Source: Tigriopus japonicus (taxonomy: Eukaryota > Arthropoda > Copepoda > Harpacticoida > Harpacticidae). Taken from it: 64,000 nucleotides of DNA. Below the pieces are notes generated by a model. That model saw nothing but the letters and a program-made list of their open reading frames with translations, was not told the origin of the DNA and searched no databases. The stretch lies in assembly GCA_010645155.1 (NCBI GenBank), contig CM021319.1, positions 1,078,939 to 1,142,938 of the forward strand, given 5' to 3'. The translations under genes and the position numbers were made by a program. Numbering within the stretch: position 1 is the first letter of the stretch; the number at the start of each line of letters is the position of its first letter. Below, one piece after another: positions 33,453 through 44,598 of this stretch.

Positions 33453-36400
33453 CTATGCTTCTTCGGCAACAACAACGACATCATCACCATCACCATTGTT
33501 CACCTCAAATTTGGGGGCGAAAGGTGACTTTTGATTTTGAAGGGTATTGGATTGGCCCTCTCCCACTGTTCTTCGAGGCGGCAATTGGGGATGCGGAGAA
33601 GAGAACGGGGATCCTCCCGCCTTCTGAGAAGGCGATAGAGTGCCCAAAAAGAAATTGGTGAGACCTTGGAGGAACGCATTGGGTCGTGGAGGGGGCCTTG
33701 GTCGGCGAGGCCGTTTTGGCTCGAGGGTCGTGAGTTCTAAAGAGGGCGTGGTGGGGGGTTCCGTCTTGGATTCCTCTTCAGCAACGTCTTCTTTAATTGT
33801 TGTTGGTATTGGCGTTGTGATAGTGGTGGTTTTTGTGGTTATAGTTGGGGTGGTTGGGGTGGTTTTGATGGTAGTGGTGGTGGCGATCGACGAGGTTGGA
33901 GTGGGCTTTGAAACGGGGGTAGTGACTTGACGAGTTGATGAAACGGGTGAATTGGAAGTTGAGCTCAAGCGTGTTGTCGTGGAACTTGTTGTTGTTGTTA
34001 TTGATGATGATGTGGAAGAAACGACCTTCTCTTCTTTACCGGGCTTGTACACTTTTACCTTGGAAAACGTTTGAATTACCGAAGGCCCTGTCTCTTGAAC
34101 TGTTGGTTTGGATGGGGCGATATTTGTACCGATCGAAGATGAGAAACTTCCTGTGGTTGGTTCTTTGTTCCTGCTGATGTAAGTCTCAATCTTCCGAGTC
34201 TTCTTCTTTTCGAGCACGTGTTGGCACAGTTGTTCTTTCAAATAGTCGGGGACTTCCTTGATACAGAGTTCATACAATTCTTGAGGACTGTAACCTTTCC
34301 TTGGATCTTCTCTTTTCTCATTCTGGGGGTTTTCCTCAACTGCATCAACGTCGATATGATCATCTTCAAAATTCTCTTTGAAATCATTGTCGTCATAATT
34401 GGCGCCAAGAACGATTGTGTATTGGGGAGAAGTGCTTTCCGCCTTTTGCACCGGGATTTGCGTGGGATTCTGTCTAATAGGACGATTAACCGATTTCAAA
34501 TTCGAGTCAGGTGTCTCCTTAAAAGCAAAGGGATCCTTTTTGATGAAAGATGGCCTCTTAGGTAATGGCTCCTCTTCCTGTGGAAAGGCAAACGACGGTC
34601 TGGTCGGTATTCGAGGGGCAACCGTCCGAATGGATTGTTCTTTGAAAACAACACCGGGTCTTTCCGTGGGTTTAGGCGCAAAACTGGGCAGAGGATCGTC
34701 CACGCTGTCCGTCACTCCGTCAATGGCATCCGAAAAGTCCGGCAACCATTGTGAATCCCTCGATTGGGCAACATCGAGATCTTCAACCTGTTCAAGTAAG
34801 TGTGGTTCTGGTCCATTAGCTCCTGGAGCCAAAGGGATCTGGGAATATTCTCGCCCTTCTGGAGCATGGAACAATTCCCCCGATGCCTTGACTTGCATGA
34901 TCTTCTGAGGTTGGGCATAATCCATGTCCCGGACAGTCTTGTAGACCACTTGAGCTTCGGCTTCCCGTTCTTCAGGGCTTTGAATGACTATCCTTGGGGC
35001 CTTGTGGAGCAATCTGAGCTCTTCTTCTTCATCATGAAAGTTGATCCTGGTCGGTTCAGGTTTGGGAGGGATAGCTGGACCAAATTGGCCTTCCAAATGG
35101 GATGGACGGATCCTGTAGATTGGAGGATGGTTTTGCACCGGAAAATAGTCAGGTCGAGCTTGGAAGGATTCTTGGTTGTGAGGGTTGCCCAGGGGAAAAG
35201 ATTGGACTCGGATAGGTTCCCGTTTCAGAGGGATGTGTCGCAAAGTTTTGGGATCATGATGGACGTGATGGATCACTCCGCTAACAATGTCCTGGTGTGA
35301 TGGTTCATGGGAATTGGGCGACAGTGTGGGTGGCGTATGGTTAAGTGGAATGGTTTTCACCGGCGATGGAGTAACATTCTCCCGAATTAGCTCCTCGTTA
35401 CTGGAAAAGATGTTGTTGAACTGAGGTCCTTGTTCAGAGGTGTCATCAAAAATCACACCCACTTTCTGCTTTTGACCAAAGGGAGATTTGAACGAATACA
35501 CCACAGCATTGGCATTGCCTTTGGCGGGCTTACTAGGTGCGGGTCGAGGAGGACGAACATATACTGGTTTCGGAACAAATGGACGTGGAGCGGAATCAAA
35601 GTCCTCGAAATTGTCCTGTCTTTCACTCGGTCGAATCGATAATTTGGCTTGATAGTACGGCGAGTCTTCACTGTAGTAGAAATAGTCGTTGCTCTTTTGG
35701 CGATTGGGTGGTTCAATGTATTGGAACCCGCCTCCAATACCTTCCCGACGTTTAGATTGACTGGGCTCATTGTATTCATCTGCACTACGGCTGGCCGCGG
35801 CCGAGTTATAGGATTGACGGTGGAAAGATACGGGAGGTTCCCGGTTTCCAGGCAGGTGTTCATTGTGCGATGGGAGATGATGCACCGGCAAATCATACAG
35901 TTCTGAGTAGTTGATATCGGGTGATCCATACACTGAATATCCATGGTGTTTTTTGACCTCTTTTGGCGTGGCTGGAACAACGAGGGAAGGCTGGTGGAAC
36001 AAGGAGTCGCCGCTGCGGCCATGTTCCTGCCGATAGTGGCTATCATATTGGCTCAAGCTAACGCGTTCAAGAGCTGGAACGCGATAGGTGAGGGTGACAT
36101 CTCTCAAGGGATGACCATTATCCACGGGTTTCCATTCTTGGTAGACATTTTCCACACGAGGGACAGGGAACTGGTTGGATCGGCCGGTACGTTCAGATCC
36201 AGATTCGTTCCTTTCGGTTTGAGTGCCATCTGCAATGAGGAAAAATCGGAAGGTTTAGTTCGTCGTCATCCCGTCTTTTCACACAAGACTCGTCGGGCAC
36301 GTCTTGTACCTACACACATGACCTAACCTCCAAATTGCTTTATCCTGTGTCATCTTCAATCTTCCCGGAGTATACCATGCTGCGAATGAGGTAATTTATC

Positions 36401-39400
36401 ATATTTTATGTGTCTCGCTCTTGTCTTAACAATTCAAGACCTCCTTGCTAAAAAATGAGTCCTGCCATCAATTCAAGACAAGACGGGGAATGCCCCCAAC
36501 TAGTGAATGATCGAGCCAAAAACGAACATCACCAAGTTTAACGAAGTCATTATGAACAGGAAAACTTATGGATGACTTGGACAAACTCCAAACACAAGAT
36601 TTTACGTGCTTATTTGAATCGTTTTTTCGTGTTTTTTGGGTTCAGCACTTATCAAATATGAAAATATGGTTAGTTACCTCGAACCAATCGCAATTTCTTG
36701 TTCAAATAATGATCCTTCCTCTAATTCTGATTATTATTGAGAAAATAACAAATATTGAAAATTTGCGAATTACTATTTTCCAATTCGGCCGTACACTACT
36801 CGGTTCAGAAACCGGGTTTTGCCACTTCCCGCTCGAGTTTTTGTGATCTCATTTGCCGTCTTATTTGTTTCCGGTTGTTCAGGCACTGTTTCTTTTCCTT
36901 TTTTCTCTTGACTTACTCATGCGATAGAAAGTTTTGCCAGACCCATTGCTCTGGATGATGATTGTTCTAAGCCTACGACAATCAATATCTCATAACACTA
37001 TTGAATCGAGGGTCTCCGGCGACAATCCAGGAAGTGACAATGACTCCACTTCCACGTGGTCTCCCAAGCCCTTGAAGCACTCAGTCGCCATTAGCAATGG
37101 GATTCTCCGTAAGTAAATGAATGATTTCTTGCCCTGGGCTACGTGCGGGCTAACTTGTCCTTGGCAAAATGCGTACAATAAGTACTCCACGGAACAAAAG
37201 TATGTACATACCGTATGTGTGCTTCAAACCTACCACGACATCCTACTTATTGTTGATGAGCTGAACTACTGATTGTCATGTTCCTGCTTAAGTGAAGGTT
37301 TTGCACCTGAAGAATGTATGCCAGTCAATAAAAAGCGAGCTCGACTTCAAAATGTGATTGATCACTTTACTCGCTGAGCACACACTCATTTACAAAAAGC
37401 GTTTTCTAAAGTGAAAATAATCCTACTATGCCTGGCATGCATCTGTATCACTTCCTTCACACGGAGTCTGAAGATGAGATGTGAGGCTAAAAAGTCTATT
37501 CCCGAGTACTAAACAAAACCAGCTCCAAAATCAGGCAAGCCCAAGGTTTTGCAATCACATTCCGAAAGTGGCAAATTAGAAGGACATCGAAAGATTTTGA
37601 CCTAATCTCGGATTACTCTTTTCGGCCCCTGTGTTCGTTCTTCTGTGCAGTAATCCTCCAAGGCTCAGTAAAACTTGTCTTTCGTCTTTGGTGCGTGTGT
37701 AATTCGTACCTACAGCACACATATATACTACATGAGGAGCCAAAGGTTGAGTAATAATCAGGGCACTACTACTTCTGTGGCATGTCGGGCAAAGCAATCG
37801 AGGATGTCATTTCGGGCTTGAGGTTGATTTTCATCGCAAATGCACCAAGAAGAAACCGACACACATATCAATCCTTGAAGCATCAAATATGACAAAGTAT
37901 TTCTTGAAGCGAATGGCAATTCGTGTGCTCTACATTGGGAGTGCTATCTGTTGATGATGATGAGAAGAGGGAGGATATGATTTCATTTCCCGCAAATGTC
38001 GTAGATGGATCAGATAAAAAACCGGTGAGTTACATCGCGTGACTCGAGCTTAACCCAAGGATTCAGGATGGTATTTGATTCGACTACCCTTTCTGTTTCT
38101 CATTCTTATGCCATTTATCTTGAAATTATCCTCTCTCAACGGGATTCATCCACGGGATTGATGGGAAGAATTGGCCGTGGGTATTGAATGGCTTGAAAAG
38201 CTCTTAATGCCGAAAGAAACCTCTGGCCAGTAATTCGTACTTCACAATGAAGACAGCGAAATTCAATCCTTGGCTATTTGAAAAGCATGAGAACTTGGTT
38301 TTGCTCGCTCACCTCTTGGCATTCATCTTCTTCCTGCCACGAGGATTTTGGTTTTCTTACTAATTTTCTTTGATCAACACGCGGTAACAGAACAGCAAGT
38401 TTTCCTTTCATAAACGACTCATGTTTGAAAGGTTAGTCGGCGGAACTTTTCGTTCTGTCTTCTTTTCATGCCTTTATTCCTCATCCAAGAAACCACGTTC
38501 ATCGCTAGTTCGTCGGTATTGTACACAGCACATAAAGAATGGACATCAGTGGACACATCCAATGCTCTGGACAAGGATGACCGGTTAGTTTGTCTGACAA
38601 TGGATGAAATAAGGAGACCCGTTCTTCTCTTGGCCTCTTCAAGGCCCCTCAATAATAATGGCTGGCTGCCGCCTTTTTGAATACCATTTGATCGTAAAAC
38701 CATGGTACTAAAATTTCAAACTTCGTATTCATCATAAATATGGGAAAGGGCCAAATATACAATGCCATAAAGGAGGTGAGTTTCTTCTTTTGGCGCATTG
38801 CACATCTACAAATGCACCGCCCTTCATTCTTCGCCATTTTTTTGCTCGTCACCTTCTCTTTTCCGAATCTAGAAATTGAATCCTGCTTGAGTGTGCGTAA
38901 GGTTTTCTATTGCTCCATGGCTTATGTCATTGATATTGGAGAAAGATTCAGTGGATGATTATTCAAATTCTCTTACAGAGTCTAGACTCGAGGACCTGGG
39001 TATTGTTGTGTGTACTGTATAACTTGAGAGAAATCGAAGGGATCTTTGATCTTTTGGCTATTATCGCTCATCTCGTGCACTTTGATGACCAGTGAGTTTG
39101 AAAGTGGAGTCAAGAACTTGTTTGAAGTTATGCCAACTATATGTAGAAAGAGAGGGAAGCCAAGTTTTTCTCCCTTCATCTTTTTCCCTTCAAATCAATA
39201 GTGCAATCAATTTCTGGGACAACCCATCATCCGACTCAACTCACTCGCTCTAAGAGCATCAAACATCTAACCAGGAAAACGCGAGTTCAACCCATAAAAA
39301 CCCACAACTTTCCACATCAAATAAAGGGACCAAACCAGCCAATCTATTCACTGTCAGCTTTAGTGTACGTATGTAGTGTAGAATAATGTGAACTGTGGCT

Positions 39401-40820
39401 GCTCCGTAAATTGAAAGTCGAATCGTAAAACAAATGCATTCTTCTTGGGGATGGTTGCTCCTCCTCTAATTCTGTGTACCCAATACCTTCAATCGACAGA
39501 GCTAGCTCGACTTCCTCATCAGGTTCTGGAAATCAAACTGTAAATCAATTCCGAGACTTGGATTTTTGTCTCTCGTTGAAGCAAATTGCAATTGGACTCC
39601 TTGAAAGACATTCATATCTCTCTCTTTGATCTTTGGAATGACTGACATTTGAACCAGGATTACGCAATGAAGCCCGATGCGTGGACAAAGGCCAAACTAG
39701 TTGTCATAATTTGGGTGAACCCCAAAAAGGATATGACAGAACCTGCCAAAACCCCGAGATTCTAATTTGAAGCAAAAAAAACCTGGGCCGTTGAAGACTT
39801 ATTCCATACAAACACACAAATATGTTAAGCAGTCCCGGCTTCTTGAAGAAGTAGTAGTACTAGTATGGTCGTAGTAGGAGAATTATGGTAGTTTTCCTAT
39901 TCGCTCACACCTGAAATGCATTGCCTAGTCATGATGATGCCTCGGCCAAAGAATGGCGCTTTTCTTTGAAATGCGCCAAGCTGTTGAGATATCCATCCCG
40001 ATCTATGTGGGTAAGAAGGCTTCTTTTATTATCGTCACTACACACAAAAGCTCCAGAGCAAGTTTGCCGACGTCGACATCGTCTTCGTTGTGATATTGGT
40101 CATCTAGAGATTTTTCCACAGGAACAAGCCAATAATTATAATGATAATCACCATCAACCATCATCACCTAAGCCACCCAGGAGGAGATCTTCACCAGGCA
40201 GATTCCGGATCGAAATGAGTACATAGTAGGATTCCGAGTCAAAACAAGGTGACTAATGGACGAGTTTAAAGCGTTGACCCGAGGTTGAGGAATAGCTATT
40301 TTGATGCCTCTTGATAGTCTAAATCATATACTAGATGAGAGCGTGATCGAACGCCATGAATTTGGGGGCCCATGATTTAGCCCGAGGGCGTTGAAAGTAG
40401 GAGGAGGTCTGGCGTATTTGGCTCTCGTCATCATTGAGGCCAGGTCATGGGGCACTACTTCATTTTCACCCGATACCTCACGAGTCACTACTCTGCCCTG
40501 ACTCAGAATGTGAAACCCAGGGTAAAATGAGATACTTTATGGACTTAAATTAGAGCGTTTCAACCAGCATAGCGACAGGGATAAATTAGGGCACTCAGGA
40601 CAAATTTTAAAGCTATTCATAGGAATAAATTACCTTCGGAGTCGACACTTCTGGCCACCCTGCGTGGAAAATCTCCAGGTGTTGGCTTGTCCATATCTCT
40701 TGGATTGAAAGCGTCCAAAAAGACACGGCTACTTCCAAACGTCATTCCAATATTCATCATGACAATGCCAAGAACCAATGCTCGAGCCAAGAGAGCATTC
40801 CTGGCTTTTCGAGTCGACAT
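33453..40820 (-). CDS. Large secreted Pro/Thr-rich protein, unknown family
   Basis: Two exons, 40820-40634 and 36229-33453, join at phase 1 (TCCGAAG|GTAATT ... CATTGCAG|ATGGC), giving 987 aa. The start at 40820 opens a signal peptide (NALLARALVLGIVMMNIG). An upstream in-frame ATG at 40895 would add 25 residues and hide the signal. After a possible basic cleavage site (FPRRVARS) the protein is hydrophilic, rich in Pro, His, Tyr, Glu and Ser, with many short charged segments. A compact helical stretch with the only evident cysteine pair occurs around 745-765 (LYELCIKEVPDYLKEQLC). A long Ser/Thr-rich stretch (~820-930) resembles a mucin O-glycosylation region, and PRRPRPPPRPNAFLQG follows. The C-terminus is acidic. 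It is probably extracellular matrix or cuticle associated, which is inference. The 2.8-kb open exon makes coding status secure. Confidence 0.85.
36230..40633 (-). other. 4.4-kb intron of the Pro/Thr-rich gene
   Basis: No nested gene or recognisable transposon was seen. Frames such as 38419-38703 (-) and 38468-38680 (+) overlap in antisense and have no supporting features. The intron could hold regulatory sequence. Confidence 0.45.
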
Positions 40821-42521
40821 TTTGGAGCTTGAATAGGTACCCGCCAGAGCTGTGGTGATCAGACGGTTTTCTAGTCTCTGTGGTTGTGTCGGCATCTCTG
40901 GTGCTTCTGGTGGTGGTGGTGGTCGTAGTATTAGTGGTAGTGGTGCCTTGATTGAACCTCTCTCGTCAAGGGGAGCCTTCTTTGTCTTCCTTTGAGATTT
41001 TTTAATTAGAGAGAAAGATATGTGCGAGTGTCTGTTATTGCATCATTCACACCATATGAGGAGAAGAAATCGCAGCCACTTTCATCCCCAAAAGACGTGT
41101 GAGAGAATGCTGGGTTTTCAGCACCAATTAGGGCGCCAACGAGGATTGGAGGCCTGGGTTCAAATGATATCAATCTTGATTCCTTAGCGTGAAACTTGAG
41201 TTAGAGGGAGATCGACCGTTCAACACACCTGGAAATTGAAAGAGAAACAAATGGTCACATATCATGTTCCAATTTGTGTCTAGACGATTATCGAATTCTT
41301 GTCTCAACACGACAAGAAAATCGCCTTGAATTATTCTCATCCTTCAATCGGTCAAGAAGGCCAATGCCAGGACGTCGGCACAAATGACGCTTCTGGCTGA
41401 ATCATTAGTTGGATCCTCATGACATGAAATCTACAAGGCATGGTAATGTGACATACGTAAATACCTGGTTTAATTTTTCATCAAACTTGATTCAAATGAC
41501 AAATGAGTTCGAGCCATAAACCAAAGGTTACTGAAACTGTACTTTGAGGTGGCTAATTGATTTTCTTCACATTTTTGGCCTATTCTCCAGGTTCCTAGAG
41601 ATTTTTCATCATCATCATCATCATTATCATCAAAGGCAAAGAACAATCTGGCACTTTCCAAAATTAGCTAGCTGTCTTGTTTGAATTTCTGAACTCGAGA
41701 TTTACCGACCGAGTTTTTTCGGGGTTGTACACCCATTCCTGTCGCCTCTCGAAATTAAATTATTTCACGCAAAAACTCCCAGGCACTTGTGATAAAAAGC
41801 GTGTGAGCATGATGGAAATGGTCTTGAAATTTACAAATTACCCTCGCCTCGCAGCCAAAATGAGGCCTTCAGCTCGACGACAAAGCCCCACTTTCAATAT
41901 TTCCCCCTTTGGGGGAAATTGTGGCTTTTCGTTCGGTGCGCCTTCCTCCCATTTCGAACCCCGAAGTGCTCATGAATTAGCTCATAAATCGTGTTGGCTT
42001 AAAATTGCCAACGTTTTTGGCGAGGTGCCGAAGGTAATTTGGAACTTTTCCGGACGGTTGTCGGGCCCGGTCAAAAGAGTGCCCGGAAGATCTCATGGTA
42101 AATCAAAGATAACATTATTATTTATGATATGACTTTGTTGGTCTTTAGCATGTCAAAAGATTGACACGACCATGGCGTTTTTGGCCCGACCAAAAGACTC
42201 TAGCCCGACCACGTGCAACCTGTCTCCTTCACGTTAATTTATCTTGATTCTTTAGTGAGCGTTCTTAATCGTTCGGATCAGATGCACCATTCACCCCATG
42301 ATTATGGCCCACCTCAAAAATTAACTTATTTTTGGTGCCAACCATTGCACTCTCTCGTCAAAAAAGAAAAGTTGAAGATTTTCAAATTTGATAACCAATC
42401 CTAACTAAGGTCGAAAAAGAGGTTACTTAAGCACAATTATACGAACGAATCCACAAAAACATTTGATCTAAGGAAGAGATCGATCTATGAACGTGACATT
42501 TCCCTACTACTAAGTTAGTAG
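40821..42521. other. 5' flank of the Pro/Thr-rich gene; otherwise no feature
   Basis: The region just upstream (40890-40980) has a GGTGGT-rich stretch and probably holds the 5' UTR or promoter of the minus-strand gene. The 151-aa frame at 41677-42132 (+) has no domain, splice context or coding-like composition and is not called. Confidence 0.4.
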
Positions 42522-42568
42522 TTGATCGAGATGTTTAGTTAGTAGTACTAACTAAACATCTCGATCAA
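42522..42568. repeat. 47-bp palindrome, 23-bp perfect arms
   Basis: The arms TTGATCGAGATGTTTAGTTA (+GTA) at 42522-42544 and their exact reverse complement at 42546-42568 are separated by one base. No transcription unit is assigned here. A shorter related TTAGTAGTTGATC element lies immediately upstream. Confidence 0.9.
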
Positions 42569-44000
42569 TTCAATGATGAGATCTGAAAGACCTCCATGTA
42601 AAAAGATATAAAAACATTTAGATCATCTCATTACAAGTGGCATGATGAAAATGCCCACGGCTTGAAGTGAGATCAAAGTACAAATTTGCGGACAGATTTA
42701 TTGCCCGTCTTTGAAGTCCGTTTCTGGTTATGCCGCCATGTCTAAGAGTGTTGGGCAGGTGTGTATGTACCTTCCTCCATTAAATGTAACTGGGTCAAAA
42801 CGAAACAAATTCGAGGCCCTTACCAAGAAACGAACGAATCGAGGAAACCCCGGGTCGAAATGATCTGCCAATGATCCGGGATCACGTTTAGTGATCAATG
42901 AGTGAATTGTTCAAGTCAGTGGAGTTGGAAATGGTAGGTGCGTTCCCGGGCCTCTCGAATGCATTGCGCTCGTGGCATTTAAATTTTCGAAATTCATAGA
43001 TCAATCACCGGCTGTACCCTCCATCTAAAATTATAGATTTCATTCACAGCCAAAAGCGATGAACTTCAATCCGCGATTTCTTCAGGAGCATTCCCCAGTC
43101 CAGAGACCCCCCTTGTCCCTTCCCTTGCCTCCTCCTACTTCATGGCTCATGCACCCAAGTGGTATTTTCTCCTTCTTCAAGGCGGGCCAATAGAAATTTG
43201 GATTTGGCGTCGAATTTGCACTCGACTTTCGATCTATGTATCATGTAGTACATGACCTTCCTATTTCAATCGTTGAGGTCTACCTGGTACCAATTTCGAG
43301 GAGGAAATGCCGACAATGGTATTTTTTAGGCACGACAGGGGTATCTTTCATTACATCGTAGAACGGTTGAACGGGATGGCAAATCGTTGGCCAAGTACCT
43401 TAAAAGTAGATGCAAAATAGAGCCACCCTGCTCTTTGACGGACGCACGTGGACAACAATCCAAAATCCGACATATCTTCCTGGCTAGATGAATTTTCAAA
43501 ACAAACAACCTTGCTCTGAATGCACTTCCGTCCGATTAATGAAGACAAAGTGCATTTGCATGGATAAAATGAGAGCCGATGTAGAAAAATGCACCGAGAA
43601 TCGTCTTCTTGATTTAGGAATTGCTTCAAGGGTATAATTCTTGTATGCTTACCTTCACGATCCCTCGACCAAAAAGCAAAAAATCAACTCCCAAAGGGCT
43701 AACTTTGCAAGAAGAAAGAGTCAAATGAGGCCGACAAAATCACCATTAAGGTAAAATTACAAGTTTGCAACATCCTCAAGGAAAATAGTCGAGGATAAAC
43801 GAAGGCAATCGACAAGCTTGGCTAATGAACCATGATTTATGCCCGACGAGCAAAAATTTGGGCGGTCGGGTCCGACCGAGGATATGTACAACAAAAGGGT
43901 GGCTTTTGACCAAGTCTCAAACCTTTGGTATGTATAAGAACGGAACTAATAAATGGGAAAAGACAAGCACAGAAACAAATCTTGACTGAACTTGTGTTGA
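42569..44000. other. Non-coding, no feature recognised
   Basis: No gene was called. The minus-strand frame at 43351-43629 ends near a GT (CTTTTAAG|GTACTT) and could be imagined as an exon, but it carries no recognisable motif. Confidence 0.35.
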
Positions 44001-44184
44001 ATGATAAATAGGGCCCGGAAAAATATTACTATTTTTGCTGTGGAGCGGAAATTCCAGACGTTTCAAGGAGCACGGTCAGCTGACAATCACGCTTGTCGGC
44101 CATCAACTGACAGTGCGCTGAGAAACGCCTGGAAATTCTGCTCTACAGCAAAAAAATACTATTTTTCCGGGCCCTAATGATAAA
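44001..44184. mobile_element. hAT-like MITE, 168 bp, with 8-bp target duplication
   Basis: The element 44009-44176 starts TAGGGCCCGGAAAAATA and ends with the reverse complement (TTTTTCCGGGCCCTA). The inverted repeats cover ~55 bp on each side, including GCTGTGGAGC/GCTGTAGAGC. The perfect 8-bp duplication ATGATAAA occupies 44001-44008 and 44177-44184. An 8-bp duplication plus TAGGG termini is the hAT superfamily signature. There is no coding capacity. Confidence 0.92.
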
Positions 44185-44314
44185 TAACTCAGACCTTTTC
44201 AAAATTTTCAGGGTTATGTACACTCCGTGTTTGGACGCCATAATCCGTTTTCGCCATTTTCTTTGGGAGCTGTATTGTCATTATTCGCCCATCCCCCGCA
44301 CATTTAAAGTCTTG

Positions 44315-44598
44315 CTAGTGTGGATCTCGGGACAGTGTAGGACAAGATGACTGCCATCCTCTTCGCTGTTCGTCGATGCAATTGCATTTCATGGTGAAAT
44401 TGAGGTTCGAAAAGTCATCATACATGCGCTCACAAGAAACAGACCCGCTTTGTACCCACTTCTTTTGACACATTTTGACGATGAAGGGATCTTCCTTGGG
44501 TGCCTCACTTGAGACCATGAACTCATACAATTCAAAAGGAATCCCGTTGTCACAAACATAGTGAAGCACACCGGCTTTGAGTGGAACTGTGGTCGCTT
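44315..44598 (-). CDS. Candidate 3'-terminal exon of a cysteine-rich protein
   Basis: On the minus strand, a pyrimidine-rich acceptor (CATCCATCCCAG|AAGCG) opens a phase-1 exon of 94 complete codons including the stop. The sequence is protein-like and has seven cysteines (HYVCDNGIPFELYEF, VKMCQKKWVQSGSVSC, FTMKCNCIDEQRRG, SSCPTLSRDPH). No family was recognised. The absence of an in-frame upstream ATG suggests a downstream exon of a gene whose other exons lie at higher coordinates, but no partner exon was found. It may be real or chance. Confidence 0.4.

Noticed and set aside
33640..36326. Many long plus-strand and alternate-frame ORFs
   Set aside because: They are shadows of the 2.8-kb minus-strand exon, produced by its Thr/Pro/Arg codon bias; none has domains or splice context.
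41677..42132. 151-aa ORF
   Set aside because: No domain, signal or splice evidence; composition is not convincing.
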